Positions 60,138 through 64,000 of a stretch of DNA of 64,000 nt are shown here, one piece after another; the stretch's first letter is position 1, and the number at the start of each line of letters is the position of its first letter. Location: assembly GCF_900099965.1 (NCBI RefSeq), contig NZ_FNDJ01000009.1:124001-188000 (forward strand), written 5' to 3'. The DNA is from Nonomuraea jiangxiensis (GTDB lineage: Bacteria > Actinomycetota > Actinomycetes > Streptosporangiales > Streptosporangiaceae). The translations under genes and the position numbers were made by a program. The notes beneath the pieces are model-generated. The model was not told the DNA's origin, searched no databases, and saw only the letters and a program-made list of their open reading frames with translations.

Positions 60138-62981
60138 TCACACCGAGGCGATGGTCCATTGATTGTTGGTGCTGGTGTTCGGCGCCCACATCGCCACGGT
60201 GGAGCCGACGGTGCTGTTGCCCATCCCGTCCAGAGCGCTCCCCGTGCCCCGGTTGATGATCTGATAGCGCCCGCTGGCCACCGCGTTGAGGCGCCACTGC
60301 TGGTTGTCGCCGCCGTTCCAGGCCGCCTGCCGCGCGTTCGCGCCGTTCGCGGTGCTGCCCCAGCTGTCGATGACCATGCCGTTGGTGCGGTTGACGATGC
60401 GGTACCAGCCGCCGCCCAGATCCAGGAGCTGCCACTGCAGGTTGGTGCTGCCGTCGTAGCTCCACTGCTTGAGCACCGAGCCGGAGGCGACGTTGCCGCC
60501 GCTGTCCAGGAGGAGGCCGGTGGTGACGTTGGCGATGCGGACGTAGGTGGCCGGCGCGGCGGACACCGTGGTGCGGTAGGTGTGGCCGGCCTGGCCGGTC
60601 AGGGTGATGACGTCCGGCTCGGGCCTGGTGACGGTGACGGGGCCGCCGGTCGTGGTGTCGGTCGTCTGGAGGGTTCCGGCGAACGAGCGGCTGCGGACGT
60701 TGATCGTCGCATTGCGGTCGAAGGTGATGCGGACTTCGGTGGCCGCGCCGGAGCTCCAGGTCGCGTCCACGGTGTAGCCACCGCGTCCCCGGAGACCCTG
60801 CACCTTGCCGTTCGGCCAGGCCGCCGGCAGGGCCGGCAGCACGTGCAGCTCGCCGGTGTGGCTCTGCAGCAGCATCTCGGCGATGCCGGACGTGGCGCCG
60901 AAGTTGCCGTCGATCTGGAACGGGGGATGCAGGTCGAACATGTTCGGCGCAAGCCGGTCCGTCCGCACCAGAAGGCGGAGCAGCGCGTGCGCCCGGCTGC
61001 CTTCCTCCAGGCGCGCCCAGTAGTTGATCTTCCAGGCGAGCGACCAGCCGGTGCCGTCGTCGCCGCGCAGTTCGAGGGTGCGCCGGGCGGCGGTGTACAG
61101 CGCCGGGGTGCCGCGTCTGGTGATCTGGTTGCTGGGGTGCAGGCCGTAGAGGTGGGAGACGTGCCGGTGGTTGGTCTCGGGCTCGATCCAGTCGTACAGC
61201 CACTCCTGGATGTTGCCGCGCGAGCCGGTCTTCATCGGGGGAAGCCGGTCACGGGCGGCCAGGACTCGCGTCCGGAAGTCGGCGTCGGTGCCGAGCGCCT
61301 GAGTGGCCTTGGCGCAGCCGTCGAACAGGTCACGCAGGATCTGGTTGTCCATCGTGGGGCCGGCGCAGACGCTGACGCCCGAGTGGTGGGCCAGTTCCGG
61401 GGAGTTCGACGGGTTCGTGACCAGATAGCCGAGGTTCGGTTCCTGCACGAGGGTCTCGAGGAAGAACTGCGCGGCGCCCTTCATGGCCGGGTAGTACTGC
61501 CGGAGGAACTCCAGGTCGCCGGTGAAGGTGTAGTGGTCCCAGACGAGGGTGGCCAGCCACGCGCCGCCGGTCTGCCACATGCCCCAGAACGCGCCGTCCA
61601 CGACCGACGTCCCCCGCCAGGCGTCGGTGTTGTGGTGGGTCACCCACCCGCCGGCGTTGTACTGCACCCGGGCCGTGCGGGCGCCGCTGACCGTGAGGTC
61701 GTTGATCATCTTGAAGACCGGCTCGTAGCATTCCGCCAGGTTCGTGGTGTCGGCCGGCCAGTAGTTCATCGGCAGGTTGGCGTTGATGGTGTATTTGGAG
61801 TCCCACGCCGGCGTCAGCGAATCGTTCCAGATGCCCTGCAGGTTGGCCGGTTGGGTGCCAGGCCGGGAGGAGGAGATCAGCAGGTAGCGGCCGTACTGGA
61901 ACAGCAGCGCGGAGAACTGCGGGTCGTCGGTGCTCGCGTGCTGCGCGATCCGTACGTCGGTCGGCTGGTCGGCGGCCGCGGTGCGGCCGAGGTCGAGCGT
62001 CGTGCGCCCGAACAGCCGCTGGTAGTCGGCGACGTGCCGGCCGCGCAGGTCGTCGTACGCTCTGCCGGCCGCGGCGTCGAGATGGCGCCGGGCGATGCCC
62101 TGGTAGTCGCCGCCGACGTCGCGGAAGCCGAGGTAGCTGGAGCCGATGGAGATCAGCACAGTCACGCTGTCGGCGTTGCGCACCTGCAGCGTGCCGCCGG
62201 AGCTGCTGACGCTGCCGCCCTGGGCGACGGCCCGGGCCAGGGCGAGGAACCTGACGGAGCCGGCCACGCCTTCCATGTCGCCGGAGACGCCGTCGAGCGC
62301 CACGGTGGTCCCGTCCGGGCTGGTGCGCGTCGTCCGCTGAGGGCTGGCGAACGTCGCGGAGAACGTGATCGAGCCGGGCCTGTCGGCGGTCAGGCGGATG
62401 GCGATCACCTGGTCCGGGGCGCTCGCGAGCGCCTCGCGTCGGTACCGCACGCCGTTCTGCAGGTAGGACACGGTGGTGGTGGCCGTGGTGAGGTCCAGGT
62501 AGCGGTTGTACTCCGAGACGCCGGCGGTGCTGCCGAAGGTGAGGCGCAGGTCGCCGACGGTCTGGTAGGCCAGTTGGCCGGCCGGGGTGCCGAGCATGTT
62601 CTGGTCGATCAGGGTCTGGGCCTGGTTCCACTGGTTCTGGAAGACCAGTTGCCGGATCTGTCCCAGCGCCGCCGCCCCTCGGGGGTTGCTCTGGTCGTAG
62701 GGCCCGCCCGCCCAGACGGTGTCCTCGTTGAGCTGCAGCCGCTCGGTGTCGGCGTTGCCGAACACCATGGCGCCCAGGCGGCCGTTGCCGATCGGCAGGG
62801 CTCTCAGCCAGTCCGTGCCGGCGCTCTCGTCGTACCACAGGGCCAGGTCGTTCGCGGCGCGTACCTCCGCGGGAGGCGCCGAGGCGGCCCGGGCGGCGGC
62901 CGTCCAGGACAACGGCAACATCGCGGATCCGGCACCGGCCGCGCCGAATCTCAGTACTTGCCTTCGCGATAAATCGGACAT
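60138..62981 (-). CDS. Tat-exported GH95 glycosidase (alpha-L-fucosidase/galactosidase type) with ricin-B lectin
   Basis: 947 residues. Twin-arginine signal SRRQVLRFGAAG with cleavage after about Ala33. GH95 N-terminal beta-domain (LPIGNGRLGAMVFGN, QLNEDTVWAGGPYD). The (alpha/alpha)6 barrel has the conserved ANLPMNYWPADTTNL (Asn pair that activates water in GH95), EWLYDWIEPETNHRHVSHLY (general acid Glu region) and FDLHPPFQIDGNFGATSGI (essential Asp). C-terminal beta-sandwich to about 790, then a ricin-B lectin at 815-947 (QW motifs LQWQLL, QQWRLN, NQWTI). It releases terminal L-fucose or L-galactose from plant polysaccharides. Convergent with the FadR-type gene, five bases apart. Confidence 0.92.
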   Translation of the reverse strand: MSDLSRRQVLRFGAAGAGSAMLPLSWTAAARAASAPPAEVRAANDLALWYDESAGTDWLRALPIGNGRLGAMVFGNADTERLQLNEDTVWAGGPYDQSNPRGAAALGQIRQLVFQNQWNQAQTLIDQNMLGTPAGQLAYQTVGDLRLTFGSTAGVSEYNRYLDLTTATTTVSYLQNGVRYRREALASAPDQVIAIRLTADRPGSITFSATFASPQRTTRTSPDGTTVALDGVSGDMEGVAGSVRFLALARAVAQGGSVSSSGGTLQVRNADSVTVLISIGSSYLGFRDVGGDYQGIARRHLDAAAGRAYDDLRGRHVADYQRLFGRTTLDLGRTAAADQPTDVRIAQHASTDDPQFSALLFQYGRYLLISSSRPGTQPANLQGIWNDSLTPAWDSKYTINANLPMNYWPADTTNLAECYEPVFKMINDLTVSGARTARVQYNAGGWVTHHNTDAWRGTSVVDGAFWGMWQTGGAWLATLVWDHYTFTGDLEFLRQYYPAMKGAAQFFLETLVQEPNLGYLVTNPSNSPELAHHSGVSVCAGPTMDNQILRDLFDGCAKATQALGTDADFRTRVLAARDRLPPMKTGSRGNIQEWLYDWIEPETNHRHVSHLYGLHPSNQITRRGTPALYTAARRTLELRGDDGTGWSLAWKINYWARLEEGSRAHALLRLLVRTDRLAPNMFDLHPPFQIDGNFGATSGIAEMLLQSHTGELHVLPALPAAWPNGKVQGLRGRGGYTVDATWSSGAATEVRITFDRNATINVRSRSFAGTLQTTDTTTGGPVTVTRPEPDVITLTGQAGHTYRTTVSAAPATYVRIANVTTGLLLDSGGNVASGSVLKQWSYDGSTNLQWQLLDLGGGWYRIVNRTNGMVIDSWGSTANGANARQAAWNGGDNQQWRLNAVASGRYQIINRGTGSALDGMGNSTVGSTVAMWAPNTSTNNQWTIASV

Positions 62982-63602
62982 GTCGCTTCTCGTTCCCTAG
63001 AGGGTCGCGGGCGTGCGGGGGGGCCGCGGGCGCATCGGCGACGGGAGGTGGTGGTGAACGATGTCTCGGCCGACTTCCTGGAGGAAGGTAAAGGCCCCTG
63101 ACGCGGCTCGTCAACCGTTCGGCCGGAAGTAACTTAACTAAGATCAACCCGCTGGCACGGCGACCGCGGCCTGGTGCCGCCCTCGACGCGGAATGCGGTG
63201 AGTGGCGCCGTACGCTCCACCGGTGTGCGCCTTTCGCCACGTCAGGAACGGCGCGGCACCGCCCGGACCGGTCTGACGGAAGAGCAGCGTGACCCCGCCT
63301 CGGCGGCCATTCGTGACCCGCCGCACCGGCAGAGCCGGCACATCGAGGCGCGCGGCCTTCCGCAACTTAACGTCGAATCTCTGGCACGTTACCTGTTGCC
63401 AAGGGATGACTTCTGTGAAACTTTCACATGCACGGGCGACGCATCGTGATCTCCCTGGAGACGAAACTCCAGGCGAGAAGGCGTTCCTGCGCCGGCACCC
63501 GCGGCGGCGGGGACTCCCCCTCGTTGACGCCAGGCCGGACCGTCGGATGTACTCCGCGACAACGCCCTCACCGGAGGAGGCTCGTACACCCCTGCACCAC
63601 GA
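62982..63602. other. Long intergenic region between two divergent glycosidase genes
   Basis: About 620 bases without a supportable gene. It must hold the promoter of the minus-strand GH95 gene: TTGACG (minus strand, near 63110-63115) followed after 18 bases by a TACCTT-like hexamer is a weak candidate. AACTTAAC occurs twice (near 63129 and 63364). Open frames here lack ribosome binding sites and familiar sequence. Confidence 0.4.
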
Positions 63603-63679
63603 ATTGTTAGCGCTAACAATAAGCTCGCCTCGCCCGAGATGTTCCCGGTGACGTCACCGACGGATTGTTAGCGCTAACA
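63603..63679 (+). promoter_or_regulatory. Two LacI-type operators before the GH127 gene
   Basis: ATTGTTAGCGCTAACAAT (63603-63620) is a perfect 18-bp palindrome. TGTTAGCGCTAACA (63666-63679) is a second perfect core. Their centres are 61 bases apart, near six helical turns, which suits DNA looping by a LacI-family repressor. The second site ends 27 bases before the ATG at 63707. The repressor is not in the window, apart from a dead LacI fragment at 42.1 kb. Confidence 0.85.
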
Positions 63680-63706
63680 CCACATAGGGAAACCGAGGAG
63701 TTCCGT

Positions 63707-64000
63707 ATGTCCTTGAGCCGTCGTCAGCTCCTTCAGGCCGCGGGCGCGACCGCCGCGCTCTCGGTCGCCGGCCAGGTGGCCACCGCCTCCCCCGCGCTGG
63801 CCGCGCTCCCCTGGGCCAGATCCGACCTCGGCGTGTCGGCCTACGAGTTCGACCTCGGCCAGGTCCGGCTGACCTCCGGCCGCTGGCTGGACAACCAGAA
63901 CCGCACACTCGCCTACCTGCGCTTCGTCGACGTCGATCGGCTCCTGTACGTCTTCCGGGCCAACCACCGGCTGTCCACCGGTGGCGCGGCGGCCAACGGC
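63707..64000 (+). CDS. Tat-exported GH127-type beta-L-arabinofuranosidase, N-terminal part
   Basis: 98 residues visible, running off the window. GAGGAG six bases before the ATG. Twin-arginine signal SLSRRQLLQAAGATAAL with cleavage near PALAA. The mature part DLGQVRLTSGRWLDNQNRTL followed by AYLRFVDVDRLLYVFRANHR is the characteristic opening of DUF1680/GH127 enzymes, which remove beta-L-arabinofuranose from plant cell-wall glycans. The catalytic Cys/Glu/zinc region lies outside the window. Controlled by twin LacI-type operators. Confidence 0.88.
   Translation, partial: MSLSRRQLLQAAGATAALSVAGQVATASPALAALPWARSDLGVSAYEFDLGQVRLTSGRWLDNQNRTLAYLRFVDVDRLLYVFRANHRLSTGGAAANG

Noticed and set aside
59340..62972. 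1210-codon open frame on the plus strand opposite GH95
   Set aside because: Overlaps the real regulator and the GH95 gene in a shadow frame; no recognisable domains.
1..64000. CRISPR array
   Set aside because: No series of regularly spaced direct repeats was seen; the only tandem repeats are the protein-coding ones listed.

Overview
The window is high-GC actinobacterial DNA. The GC-rich codon third positions, GTG and TTG starts, Tat-exported glycosidases and LacI/GntR-controlled sugar loci suggest a Streptosporangiaceae-type soil actinomycete (Nonomuraea-like). That placement is inference from gene content and codon use, not from a phylogenetic marker.

0-9.5 kb is an ordinary backbone. It holds the end of a DesK-type sensor kinase with its NarL-type response regulator, a stand-alone SecY paralogue, a small P-loop kinase, a DUF1445 hydro-lyase, and a tightly coupled operon of MoxR-type AAA ATPase, VWA protein and tryptophan/alanine-glycine repeat protein. 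Two tiny conserved genes and a LysR regulator follow. The section closes with a C-rich, G-quadruplex-prone spacer and a tRNA-Met.

9.5-24.1 kb looks like a decayed genomic island beginning at the tRNA. It contains a group II intron 5' fragment cut by a frameshifted IS, a 2328-residue secreted protein ending in a NucA/NucB nuclease domain with a small gene just behind it (a polymorphic toxin and candidate immunity pair), an IS701-type transposase with an in-frame amber codon, a UvrD-like helicase relic, a complete but frameshifted IS630 element flanked by TA, and a tyrosine-recombinase fragment.

24.1-35.2 kb is an organosulfur acquisition region. It has a broken and an intact family-5 solute-binding lipoprotein, a broken SfnB-type flavin monooxygenase, intact SsuD-type LLM monooxygenase, DszC/SfnB-like monooxygenase and FMN reductase genes, then an ssuC-ssuA-ssuB-tauD operon. 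A graveyard of fragments (ABC ATPase, LanC-like, LUD) and an HxlR regulator lie between the two halves.

35.3-41.3 kb is a redox cluster: three NADP(F420)-reductase-like proteins (one frameshifted in its Rossmann loop), an atypical SDR, a classical SDR, and LysR and TetR regulators. 41.3-42.4 kb holds relics of an LLM protein, a subtilase and a LacI regulator.

42.4-64 kb is a polysaccharide/sugar utilisation region. A probable minus-strand operon runs from a beta-helix/ricin-B protein through a ribose-type ABC transporter (ATPase, two permeases, binding protein) and a sugar isomerase to a giant ThuA/sugar-dehydrogenase/PKD/CBM/ricin-B protein, divergent from a FadR-type regulator. A second transporter (MalEFG type) with an enolase-superfamily dehydratase is divergent from another FadR-type regulator through a clear palindromic operator. 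The window ends with a GH95 fucosidase-type enzyme and the start of a GH127-type beta-L-arabinofuranosidase preceded by two perfect LacI-type operators. Together these read as capture and catabolism of plant cell-wall side-chain sugars.
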